Below, one piece after another: positions 1 to 5,389 of a DNA stretch of 5,455 nucleotides; positions within the stretch are counted from its first letter, which is position 1; every line of letters begins with the position of its first letter. Made by a program: the position numbers and the translations under genes. The stretch is from CAYLPT01 sp964385645 (lineage in GTDB: Bacteria > Armatimonadota > Hebobacteria > Hebobacterales > Hebobacteraceae): assembly GCA_964385645.1 (NCBI GenBank), contig CAYLPT010000060.1, positions 1 to 5,455 on the forward strand. The letters run 5' to 3'. The notes beneath the pieces were generated by a model that saw only the letters and a list, made by a program, of their open reading frames with translations, made no database searches and had not been told where the DNA came from.

Positions 1-120
1 GGGGTGGCGGACACCTTCGGGGAGTCGGGGCGCGCGGAGGAGCTGCTGGACAAGCACGGGCTGACGGCGAAGGGAATCGCGGCCGCGGCGCGGGAGGCGC
101 TGGCCGCGAGGGGGAGGTAG
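1..120 (+). CDS. Transketolase C-terminal fragment (5' end outside the window)
   Basis: Frame 1 is open from the first base to a TAG at 118-120 and gives 39 residues beginning GVADTFGESGRAEELLDKHG. The segment D-x-FGESG-x-x-EELL-x-x-x-GLT followed by a short Ala-rich helix is the typical C-terminal end of transketolase, the thiamine-diphosphate enzyme that moves two-carbon units between ketoses and aldoses in the non-oxidative pentose phosphate pathway (cytosolic). Only this end is visible, so I cannot tell whether it is a full-length transketolase or the separate C-terminal subunit of the split form (COG3958 type) found in archaea and many environmental bacteria. The thiamine- and metal-binding parts lie upstream of the window. 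It converges on the dehydrogenase gene with a 47-bp gap containing tandem repeats. The family call is fairly secure because the FGESG motif and its position relative to the stop match; 1-deoxyxylulose-5-phosphate synthase is less likely. Confidence 0.85.
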   Translation, partial: GVADTFGESGRAEELLDKHGLTAKGIAAAAREALAARGR

Positions 121-160
121 GAGGCTGGGACAGGCTGGGACAGGCTGCGACAGGCTGGGA
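121..160. repeat. Four tandem copies of a 10-bp unit
   Basis: Immediately after the transketolase stop there are four head-to-tail copies of the decamer CAGGCTGGGA: 121-130 (first base G), 131-140 (exact), 141-150 (one change, CAGGCTGCGA) and 151-160 (exact). The array fills most of the gap between two convergent genes. Nothing in it looks coding. Short tandem arrays of this kind usually arise by slipped replication. Because each unit junction contains GACAGG, which is complementary to CCTGTC just downstream, the array may also fold (see the terminator entry). Confidence 0.9.
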
Positions 161-170
161 CCCTGTCCTA
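136..170. terminator. Possible bidirectional terminator hairpin between convergent genes
   Basis: GGACAGG (138-144) is the exact reverse complement of CCTGTCC (162-168), and pairing extends by a G-T and a T-A pair to give a stem 136-144/162-170 with a 17-base loop. The next repeat copy offers a tighter alternative, GACAGG (149-154) with CCTGTC (162-167) and a 7-base loop. The anti-repeat overlaps the stop codon of the dehydrogenase (168-170, minus strand). Position between convergent genes fits a terminator for both transcripts, but there is no T-run on either side, so this is not a textbook intrinsic terminator. Confidence 0.35.
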
Positions 171-1256
171 CCGGGGCGGGGAGGGTGTGAGGATCACCTT
201 GATTAGACCGGCCTCCCGGCGGCGCAGGCGTGCGAACCAGTCGGCGCCCTCGGCGAGGGGCGCGACGGCGCTGATGAGAGGGTCCACGGCGACCGCGCCG
301 CGGGCGATCATGTCGAGACAGCGGGGGTACTCGCCCCGGGAGCCATAGGAGCCGATGAGCCGCAGCTCCCGGGTCACCGCGGCCTGCAGGGGCAGCTCCA
401 CCGCGGCCGAGACATTGCCAACGAGGGCGAGGGCGCCGCCCTTGCGGAGGCAGCGGGCCGCGTGGCCCACAGTCTCTCGGATGCCGACGGCCTCGATTCC
501 GAGGTCGGCGCCGAGCCCGCCCGTCAGCTCTCGCACCGCCGACAGGGGGTCGCCTGTGCGGGGGTCGAGGGCGACCTCCGCGCCGAGCTGGAGGGCGAGG
601 GTGCGCCGCGTATCGTCGGGCTCGATCGAGATCACACGCCCGCAGCCAGCGGCGCGCAGGGCCTGCACGGCCATCAGGCCAATGACACCCGCCCCCACCA
701 CCACCGCGGTGTCGCCGAGGGACCGCGGCAGGAGGTTGACGGCGTGGACGGCGACCGACAGGGGCTCCACCAGCGCCGCCTGTCTGAAGGAGAGCCCGTC
801 TGGCAGGGGGTGGACGACCTCCTGGGGGACCGCGATGAACTCCGCGAAGGCGCCGTCCATGCGGTACTCCTCACAGGAGACGCCGAGGACGCGGCGGTGG
901 TCACAGAGGTTGGTGAGGCCACGCCGACAGAAGGGGCAGGCGCCGCAGAACAGGGTGGAGTCGAGGGCTACCCGGTCGCCCACCTTGGGTCCGGCATCCC
1001 CCTTCGCCAAGGCTGCGGGGGACAGGCCCGCCTCACCCCTTGCGGGCGGTCTGGCCTCGACCACCTCGCCGGCGGCCTCGTGGCCCATGATGAGAGGGGG
1101 CATACGGCGCCCGGTGGAGCCGTCGAGGCCGTGCACATCGCTTCCGCAGATGCCGCAGGCGGCGACCCGGACGAGCACCTGGCCCGGGCCGACCTCGGGG
1201 TCCGGGACATCGGTGTACTCCAGCCGGTTGTAGTCGGCGAGCAGGAGTGCTTTCAT
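168..1256 (-). CDS. Zinc-dependent medium-chain dehydrogenase (polyol/threonine dehydrogenase-like)
   Basis: The 362-residue product is a cytosolic NAD(P)-dependent alcohol dehydrogenase of the sorbitol/threonine/galactitol-phosphate dehydrogenase branch, oxidising a secondary hydroxyl to a ketone. Visible catalytic zinc ligands are C37 (CGICGSD), H59-E60 (GHE) and E164 (EP). The four structural zinc cysteines are C104, C107, C110 and C118. The Rossmann motif GAGVIG lies at 188-193, and E212 at the end of the next strand suggests NAD rather than NADP. I chose the ATG at 1254-1256 because family members begin with MKALLL-like residues; the frame stays open to 1391, but that stretch is Arg/Pro-rich, non-homologous and overlaps the next gene's start. 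No Shine-Dalgarno sequence precedes it; a hairpin sits there instead. Between E67 and K91 there are about 15 residues more than usual (see finding). Substrate is unknown: sugar alcohol, sugar phosphate or amino alcohol are all possible. Confidence 0.9.
   Translation of the reverse strand: MKALLLADYNRLEYTDVPDPEVGPGQVLVRVAACGICGSDVHGLDGSTGRRMPPLIMGHEAAGEVVEARPPARGEAGLSPAALAKGDAGPKVGDRVALDSTLFCGACPFCRRGLTNLCDHRRVLGVSCEEYRMDGAFAEFIAVPQEVVHPLPDGLSFRQAALVEPLSVAVHAVNLLPRSLGDTAVVVGAGVIGLMAVQALRAAGCGRVISIEPDDTRRTLALQLGAEVALDPRTGDPLSAVRELTGGLGADLGIEAVGIRETVGHAARCLRKGGALALVGNVSAAVELPLQAAVTRELRLIGSYGSRGEYPRCLDMIARGAVAVDPLISAVAPLAEGADWFARLRRREAGLIKVILTPSPPR
987..1052 (-). repeat. Probable in-frame palindromic insertion inside the dehydrogenase
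   Basis: This DNA encodes roughly residues 69-90 of the dehydrogenase, where relatives have only a short turn (about nine residues between the conserved Glu and the Lys of KVGDRV); here 24 are present. The stretch contains a perfect 6-bp inverted repeat, GCCCGC (1026-1031) and GCGGGC (1042-1047), a smaller one, CCTT (1001-1004) and AAGG (1009-1012), and two copies of CCCCTT (999-1004 and 1036-1041). The reading frame is preserved. Boundaries are estimates, as the original loop sequence cannot be reconstructed here. Confidence 0.5.
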
Positions 1257-1259
1257 GGG

Positions 1260-1276
1260 GGCCGGCTTCGCCGGCC
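1260..1276 (-). promoter_or_regulatory. GC hairpin occupying the dehydrogenase ribosome-binding region
   Basis: On the transcribed (minus) sense the sequence is GGCCGGC-GAA-GCCGGCC, a perfect 7-bp stem with a three-base loop, ending three bases before the ATG at 1256. The core GCGAAGC is a sequence known to form unusually stable mini-hairpins in DNA. The position where a Shine-Dalgarno sequence would be expected is taken up by this stem, so it may limit or control translation. It could equally be a short dispersed palindromic repeat. Confidence 0.5.
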
Positions 1277-1380
1277 GGATTGCGATTGCCTGCGCCCGGA
1301 CGAGCCAGGATTCCAGATAGGCCCGGCAGGTGCGCGCCCCGCGGCCGGACAACCTGCCTGCCAGCTTGTTTGGTTCCCCC

Positions 1381-1384
1381 GGAG
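1381..1384 (+). promoter_or_regulatory. Ribosome binding site of the URO-D-like gene
   Basis: GGAG lies five bases before the ATG at 1390. It supports this start over the in-frame ATG at 1330, whose extra 20 residues (Arg/Pro-rich) look unlike a URO-D N-terminus. Confidence 0.65.
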
Positions 1385-1389
1385 AACCC

Positions 1390-2610
1390 ATGGATAGCGC
1401 GAGTCGGCATGAGGATGTTCGGGATGTCGTCGGAGCGGTGCTGGCTGGCCGGCCGGCGCCCTTCGTGCCGGTGGCCCAGGTGTACGAGTGTCTGGGGCCG
1501 CTGGAATCCTACCACAAGAGGCTGCGCTGGCAGGCGTGGTCGCGAAGGCTGGAGGAGGCGGGGGCGGAGGCGCTGGCGGTCGGGCATGAGGACTGCCTGG
1601 CGGTGGAGCTTGAGGTGTGGACGAAGATACTGGAGGGGCCGTATCCGCCGCCGACGTGGCTGGGCTTGCCCACCATGGCGACGCAGGAGGAGGTGGCCGG
1701 GGCGGCGGTGGTGCGCCGCGGCGGGGAGCTGTTCTGGGTGACGGCGGAGGGCCGGGAGAGGTGGCTGCCCCCGAGCCTCGCGGCGGAGCATGAGGCGCTC
1801 GCCGCCGGGGCGAACAACCCCTATGCCGCGGCCAGGTGGGAGGGCGCCGACCTGCGCGATCTCGAGGGGGAGCAGCCGGCGGGGCCGCTGCCAGACCCTC
1901 GGGCGCTCGCCGGGTCGAGCCGGTACGCGCTGGCGCGGGAGCTAGCGGCGCGCTACGGGGAGGGGCTGGCGTACTACTCCTCCTGCCCCAGCCCGTACTG
2001 GTCGCTGGAGCTGGGCTTCCAGCAGCGGATGCGCGCGATGGTGGAGCAGCCGGCGGCGTTGCATCGCCTGCTGGAGCAGAGAGTAGAGGCTCCTCTGCCG
2101 CACCTGGAGGCCGAGCGCGCGCTGGGCGTGCAGATCGCGTTCGTGGAGGAGTGCATGGCCTCCGCGGACCTCATCTCGCCGCAGATGTACTCGGAGTTCA
2201 GCTTCCCCTATACCAAGCGCCTGCTCGATAGGCTGGCGGCGATGGGCTTCGCCACCGTGCTGTACTTCTCGGGCAACCTGATGCCGCTGCTGCCCCGCCT
2301 GGCGGAGCTGCCCTTCACCGCGCTGTCCTGTGAGGAGGACCGCAAGGGGTACGGCATAGACTTGGCGCAGGTGCGGTGCGCGCTCGGTCCGGACCGAGTG
2401 CTGTTCGGGAACCTGGACGCCTCGTTCGTAGAGCGCGCCGCAGATTCCGAGCTGCTCGCCGCCGTGGAGCGGCAGATCGAGGTGGCTGGGCCGCGCCGGT
2501 TCCTGGTCTCGGCGGGCAGCCCGCTCACGCCCGACACCTCGCTGGCGCGGGTGCGCTTCTTCGTGGAGTCAACCCGCCGGCTCGCGGGGCTGCTGCCGGC
2601 CGGGGCGTGA
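1390..2610 (+). CDS. Uroporphyrinogen decarboxylase (URO-D) superfamily protein
   Basis: The 406-residue product matches the URO-D/cobalamin methyltransferase TIM-barrel superfamily in its second half: a strand and helix around residues 259-287 (DLISPQMYSEF, a Phe-Pro-Tyr, then the KRLLDRLAAMGF helix), the LYFSGN strand at 291-296, and the GNLD strand at 340-343 followed by a helix and the FLVSAGSPLTPDTS segment at 371-384. Real heme-pathway HemE enzymes carry an N-terminal arginine-rich active-site motif that I do not see. Methylcobamide:CoM methyltransferases such as MtaA/MtbA bind zinc through His-X-Cys on the strand corresponding to residues 291-296; here it reads Tyr-Phe-Ser. It is therefore a paralogue of unknown reaction, perhaps methyl-transfer or decarboxylase-like, and no corrinoid protein gene is adjacent. 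No signal peptide or membrane segment. It ends 7 bp from the convergent beta-helix gene. Family confident, function not. Confidence 0.85.
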   Translation: MDSASRHEDVRDVVGAVLAGRPAPFVPVAQVYECLGPLESYHKRLRWQAWSRRLEEAGAEALAVGHEDCLAVELEVWTKILEGPYPPPTWLGLPTMATQEEVAGAAVVRRGGELFWVTAEGRERWLPPSLAAEHEALAAGANNPYAAARWEGADLRDLEGEQPAGPLPDPRALAGSSRYALARELAARYGEGLAYYSSCPSPYWSLELGFQQRMRAMVEQPAALHRLLEQRVEAPLPHLEAERALGVQIAFVEECMASADLISPQMYSEFSFPYTKRLLDRLAAMGFATVLYFSGNLMPLLPRLAELPFTALSCEEDRKGYGIDLAQVRCALGPDRVLFGNLDASFVERAADSELLAAVERQIEVAGPRRFLVSAGSPLTPDTSLARVRFFVESTRRLAGLLPAGA

Positions 2611-2617
2611 GCGCTCC

Positions 2618-4441
2618 TCAGCCGCGCGAGAGGGGCGCGCGGAGGCGCCCGGCGCTGGCCCAGGAGGCGCAATCGAATGGCCCGGGGGGCCGCGCGCCGG
2701 CGGGCTCGTGGAGGGCCTCGACCGGCGGGCAGGCGGGGAGGTCTCCCTCGACGGCCCAGGAGAGCTCCAGCTCCTCGGGGTCGAAGCTGACCTCCAGGCG
2801 GGCCTGCGTGGAGTGCTGGTCGAGCTGGTAGTACTCCTGCCAGGCCTCGAGGTTGAGGGTGGCCGCGGGCTCGGGGTAGCGGATGCACAGCGACGCGGCG
2901 TCGTCGCGCTGGCTGTAGAGGTTGCCGTCGGAGGCGTTGTCGGCGCGGCGACCGAAGAGCACGCGGCGGGGGCAGCGAGCGAAGACGTTGTTGAGGACGC
3001 GGTTGCGCCGGCACAGCCCGACGCGGCCGAAGATGACCCGCTCCGCCTGGTTGAGGTTGGCGGAGACGGCGTAGTCCTCGATGTCAACGAAGAGGTTGTG
3101 TGCGATGACGACGTTCTCGCCGGAGTCCACCTTCACGCCGATGCCGCCCGAGGGCGACCCCCCCGGCCAGGGGGCGCGGCGGATGCCCGAGACGATGTTG
3201 CCGTCCACCAGGTTGAGGTCGTGGCTGCACTCGATGTAGATGGCGCCCTGGAGGCTCTGGATATCGGCGAAGACGTTGTCGCTGATACGGCAGTTGCGAT
3301 TCTTGACATCCAGCCAGAGACCGCAGGCGCCGGCGATGTGGCGAAAGACGTTGCGCCGCAGGAGGGCGCCGGTGCAGGTGTGGAACTTCAGCCCCGCGCA
3401 CTCCCAGATTCGCTCCACGTTCAGCGACCCGATGCGCTCGATGACGTTGTCCTCGATGAGGCTGTGATCCGGGCTGGGGCCGGCGATGCCGCAGGCGCCG
3501 CAGTCGGAGATGGTGTTGCGCCGGATGATGTGGTGGCCTGGGGTCCGCTGGTAGACCGCGTGCCAGGTCTCCGCGCCCACGTCCATCCCGCACGCGTTGG
3601 CCCAGCGGATGGTGTTGTCCTCGATGATCCACCGGTGGCCGCGGCTGGTGCTCAGGAGGGCTCGCTGGGGGACCGGGATGCCGTCGGCGGCGTGCTCCAG
3701 CCGGAAGCCCGAGATACGGAGGTAGCCGAGCTCGCGCTCGCTGGGGGCGAAGACCTGCTCCCGCGCGGTGATCTCGAAGTGCGCCTCGTTGGGGTCCGCG
3801 TCGTTCCACAGCCGCAGGTGGATGCGCAGCCCCGGGTCCTCGACCCAGAAGGCGCCGTCGGTGTGGGCGAGGTGGGCGCTGCGGAAGACCTGGCGGAGCG
3901 GGCGCCCGTTGGCGAAGACCATGCCCCTGCGCATGAGGAAGCGCTCCACCTCCTCCTGGCTCCAGTCGCGGGTGAACGTCCAGAGCTCGGCGGAGACGTT
4001 GAGCGCGGCGAAGGGGTTGTAGCCCACAAACACCTCTGCCGGCAGGTCGGCCATCCACACCTTGGGGGTCGGCGCGCCTGGCTCGGCGCCCCAGGGCTGC
4101 AGCCGAAACCCCTCGCTCGGCCTGAAGGCCGGCTGCCAGACCTCCGACCCTCTGATGCACACCTCCTCGCCCGGGGCGGCCTCGTAGGCGATCATGCGGT
4201 CGGGTCCCTCGCCGCCCCGCGCGGGACGCACACACTCGCGATAGATTCCCCTGTGGACGATCACCTTCTCGCCGGGCTGGAGCAGCTCGGCGGCGCGGCC
4301 GATGGTGGCGAAGGGCCGCTCCTCCGTGCCGGGGTTGTCGTCGGAGGCCAGTGGGTGCTCCTGCGCCACGTGGTAGACCTTCGTGTAAGTGGTCTCGTCG
4401 CCCCAGAACTCGAACTTGGTTCCATCCGGCATCATGGTCAT
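2618..4441 (-). CDS. Right-handed parallel beta-helix repeat protein, possible glycan lyase or hydrolase
   Basis: The 607-residue product opens with a segment typical of pectate-lyase-fold proteins (DUF1565-like): SDDNPGTEERPFATIGRAAE (33-52), then QPGEKVIVHRGIYRE (55-69). A domain around 95-235 interrupts the helix. From about 238 to 510 there are repeated beta-helix coils, each with an Asn turn: EDNTI (N276), RRNTI (N309), EDNVI (N332), RRNVF (N364), SDNVF (N389), DGNIV, AHNLF (N449) and NNVF. Such proteins bind or cleave polysaccharides. The N-terminus is hydrophilic and shows no signal peptide, which is odd for an enzyme acting on external polymers; it may act in the cytosol on oligosaccharides or leave by another route. 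The ATG at 4439-4441 was chosen because a GGAGG lies seven bases upstream; ATGs at 4435 and 4432 are alternatives. No catalytic residues can be assigned with confidence, and substrate is unknown. Confidence 0.85.
   Translation of the reverse strand: MTMMPDGTKFEFWGDETTYTKVYHVAQEHPLASDDNPGTEERPFATIGRAAELLQPGEKVIVHRGIYRECVRPARGGEGPDRMIAYEAAPGEEVCIRGSEVWQPAFRPSEGFRLQPWGAEPGAPTPKVWMADLPAEVFVGYNPFAALNVSAELWTFTRDWSQEEVERFLMRRGMVFANGRPLRQVFRSAHLAHTDGAFWVEDPGLRIHLRLWNDADPNEAHFEITAREQVFAPSERELGYLRISGFRLEHAADGIPVPQRALLSTSRGHRWIIEDNTIRWANACGMDVGAETWHAVYQRTPGHHIIRRNTISDCGACGIAGPSPDHSLIEDNVIERIGSLNVERIWECAGLKFHTCTGALLRRNVFRHIAGACGLWLDVKNRNCRISDNVFADIQSLQGAIYIECSHDLNLVDGNIVSGIRRAPWPGGSPSGGIGVKVDSGENVVIAHNLFVDIEDYAVSANLNQAERVIFGRVGLCRRNRVLNNVFARCPRRVLFGRRADNASDGNLYSQRDDAASLCIRYPEPAATLNLEAWQEYYQLDQHSTQARLEVSFDPEELELSWAVEGDLPACPPVEALHEPAGARPPGPFDCASWASAGRLRAPLSRG
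2622..2642 (+). terminator. GC hairpin just past the URO-D-like stop codon
   Basis: CCGCGCG (2622-2628) and CGCGCGG (2636-2642) form a perfect 7-bp stem with a 7-base loop, starting 12 bases after the TGA at 2608-2610. It lies inside the last codons of the convergent beta-helix gene. It is placed correctly to end the plus-strand transcript, but no T-run follows, and GC-rich DNA makes such stems common. Confidence 0.3.
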
Positions 4442-4448
4442 GGCTGGC

Positions 4449-4453
4449 CCTCC
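4449..4453 (-). promoter_or_regulatory. Ribosome binding site of the beta-helix gene
   Basis: On the minus strand GGAGG is followed by seven bases and then the ATG at 4441. This decides the start of the beta-helix gene; the open frame continues to 4816, but the upstream translation is Arg/Pro-rich and crosses the start of the divergent isomerase gene. Confidence 0.75.
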
Positions 4454-4567
4454 GGTGCGCCGCCCGCCCCGGTTCGACCGCGGCTCGCCGCGACCTTCCG
4501 GCGGCGGGGAGGTCGGTGAGCTCGGGAGTCGAACGGGCCCGCGGTGCGGGCGCGCTGGGGGCCAGAG

Positions 4568-4573
4568 GGAGGT
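4568..4573 (+). promoter_or_regulatory. Ribosome binding site of the sugar isomerase gene
   Basis: GGAGGT, a near-perfect anti-16S match, stands six bases before the ATG at 4580. It favours that start over the in-frame ATG at 4544, which would add twelve residues of unrelated composition. Confidence 0.75.
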
Positions 4574-4579
4574 TGGGGG

Positions 4580-5389
4580 ATGCATCTGAGCTGCTCGATG
4601 TCTGTGGTCGCCGATCGGGAGGCGCCGGCTGCGCTGGCACACATTGCAGAGCTGGGCTTCCGGCGCTTCGACCTGTTCGCGCTGGAGCGCTACGGCCAGG
4701 TCTGGCCCTCCCGGCTGGCGGCCGAGGGGCCGTGGGGGGCGCTGGGCCGGGCTATCGTGCGCGCGTCGGCGGAGGCGGGCCTGCAGGCCGCCTCGTTCAA
4801 CTGCTCGTTCAGCCAACCTGTGAACGATCCCGCGCCGGAGGCGCGACGGGGGGTGGAGGCGGAGTTCGGCGCCCTGCTGTCGCTTGCCGAGGAGATGGGC
4901 TGCCCGAACCTGACGCTCCAGGTGGGGGGCCGAGCGGACGGGGTGACGGCGGCGGAGGCGCTAGACGCGGCGCGAGCGGGGCTGGAGCGGCTGGCGGAGC
5001 TGGCCGGCGACAGCGTGGGGCTGAGCTTCGAGCCGCACCAGGGGTCGGTGGCAGAGCGGCCGAGGGATGCGCTGTCGCTGGCCCGGCGGCTGTGGCCGGG
5101 GGTGGGGGTGACCTATGATCCGAGCCACTTCGTGATGCAGCCGGAGGTCGGGAGCCTGGTCGAGAGCGAGCCGCTGCTCGAGTACACCCGGCACGTCCAC
5201 CTGCGCAACGCCGCGCGGGGCCGGATGCAGGCGCCGATGGCGGAGGGGGAGGTGGACTTCGGGTGGGTGATCGAGGCGCTGCGCGGCCGGGGCTACGAGG
5301 GTGCGGTGGCGATCGAGTATCTGGAGGCGGCGGAGGCGGACGCGCTGGCGCTGAGGGAGGTGCTGTTGGGGCTAGGGGTCTCGCCCTGA
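4580..5389 (+). CDS. Sugar phosphate isomerase/epimerase (xylose isomerase-like TIM barrel)
   Basis: The 269-residue product has the length and pattern of the AP-endonuclease-2/xylose-isomerase-like family, cytosolic divalent-metal enzymes that isomerise or epimerise sugars, inososes or hydroxypyruvate. The N-terminal strand MHLSCSM and the AELGFRRFDLFA segment (23-34) form the first barrel units. Probable metal ligands sit in the expected order and spacing: E151 (FEPHQGS), D180 with H183 (YDPSHF), H207 (HVHLRN) and E246 (AIEYL). The four-ligand pattern resembles D-tagatose/D-psicose 3-epimerases, but that does not fix the substrate. H207 corresponds to the His of the common H-x-K-D motif, which here reads H-L-R-N. 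The segment VDFGWVIEALRGRGYEG (225-241) is the usual last helix before the final Glu. It is divergent from the beta-helix gene and may process a sugar released by it (inference). No signal peptide. Confidence 0.87.
   Translation: MHLSCSMSVVADREAPAALAHIAELGFRRFDLFALERYGQVWPSRLAAEGPWGALGRAIVRASAEAGLQAASFNCSFSQPVNDPAPEARRGVEAEFGALLSLAEEMGCPNLTLQVGGRADGVTAAEALDAARAGLERLAELAGDSVGLSFEPHQGSVAERPRDALSLARRLWPGVGVTYDPSHFVMQPEVGSLVESEPLLEYTRHVHLRNAARGRMQAPMAEGEVDFGWVIEALRGRGYEGAVAIEYLEAAEADALALREVLLGLGVSP

Larger units (their letters stand above)
1257..1389. promoter_or_regulatory. Divergent intergenic region for dehydrogenase and URO-D-like gene
   Basis: These 133 bp separate two divergently transcribed genes and so should hold both promoters. 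No convincing -35/-10 pair could be recognised on either strand. Two structures stand out: a GC hairpin at 1260-1276 next to the dehydrogenase start, and an inverted repeat with 7-bp arms, GGCAGGT (1325-1331) and ACCTGCC (1352-1358), separated by 20 bp, which could be an operator for a dimeric regulator. No regulator gene is present in the window. Confidence 0.5.
4442..4579. promoter_or_regulatory. Divergent intergenic region for beta-helix and isomerase genes
   Basis: These 138 bp lie between two divergent genes and should contain both promoters, though no clear -35/-10 boxes are visible. They hold two perfect small hairpins: CGCGG-CTCG-CCGCG (4479-4492) and GCCCGC-GGT-GCGGGC (4537-4551). 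The second ends 16 bases before the isomerase Shine-Dalgarno sequence, so it would be in the 5' leader of that mRNA if transcription starts upstream of it. Confidence 0.5.

Noticed and set aside
1280..1319. TTGCGA and CAGATA as a sigma-70 promoter for the URO-D-like gene
   Set aside because: The spacing between them is 28 bp and the -10 match is poor, so it is not supportable as a promoter.
1257..1391. A 45-residue N-terminal extension of the dehydrogenase from the ATG at 1391
   Set aside because: The extension does not match the family, overlaps the start of the divergent gene, and its ATG exists only because CCATGG reads as ATG on both strands.
462..1397. A 311-codon plus-strand open frame opposite the dehydrogenase
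   Set aside because: It is antisense to a well-conserved zinc dehydrogenase, contains no family motif and is explained by the lack of stop codons in GC-rich DNA.
2708..4519. A 603-codon open frame on the plus strand opposite the beta-helix gene
   Set aside because: It is fully antisense to a gene with clear family motifs and a strong ribosome binding site. Its translation is a low-complexity Val/Asp/Gly/Ala-rich string with no recognisable motif, as expected from antisense GC-rich codons.
4471..4536. tRNA-like fragments (GGTTCGAC on plus, GTTCGACTC on minus) in the second divergent region
   Set aside because: Neither sits in a paired T-arm, and no acceptor, D or anticodon stems could be built around them.
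3084..4640. A 518-codon minus-strand frame overlapping the beta-helix gene
   Set aside because: It is out of frame with the beta-helix gene, and its translation is an Arg/Pro/Ala/His-rich shadow without domains.
4442..4816. An N-terminal extension of the beta-helix protein to 4816
   Set aside because: The extra 125 residues overlap the divergent isomerase gene and are Arg/Pro-rich, while a GGAGG seven bases before 4441 marks the real start.
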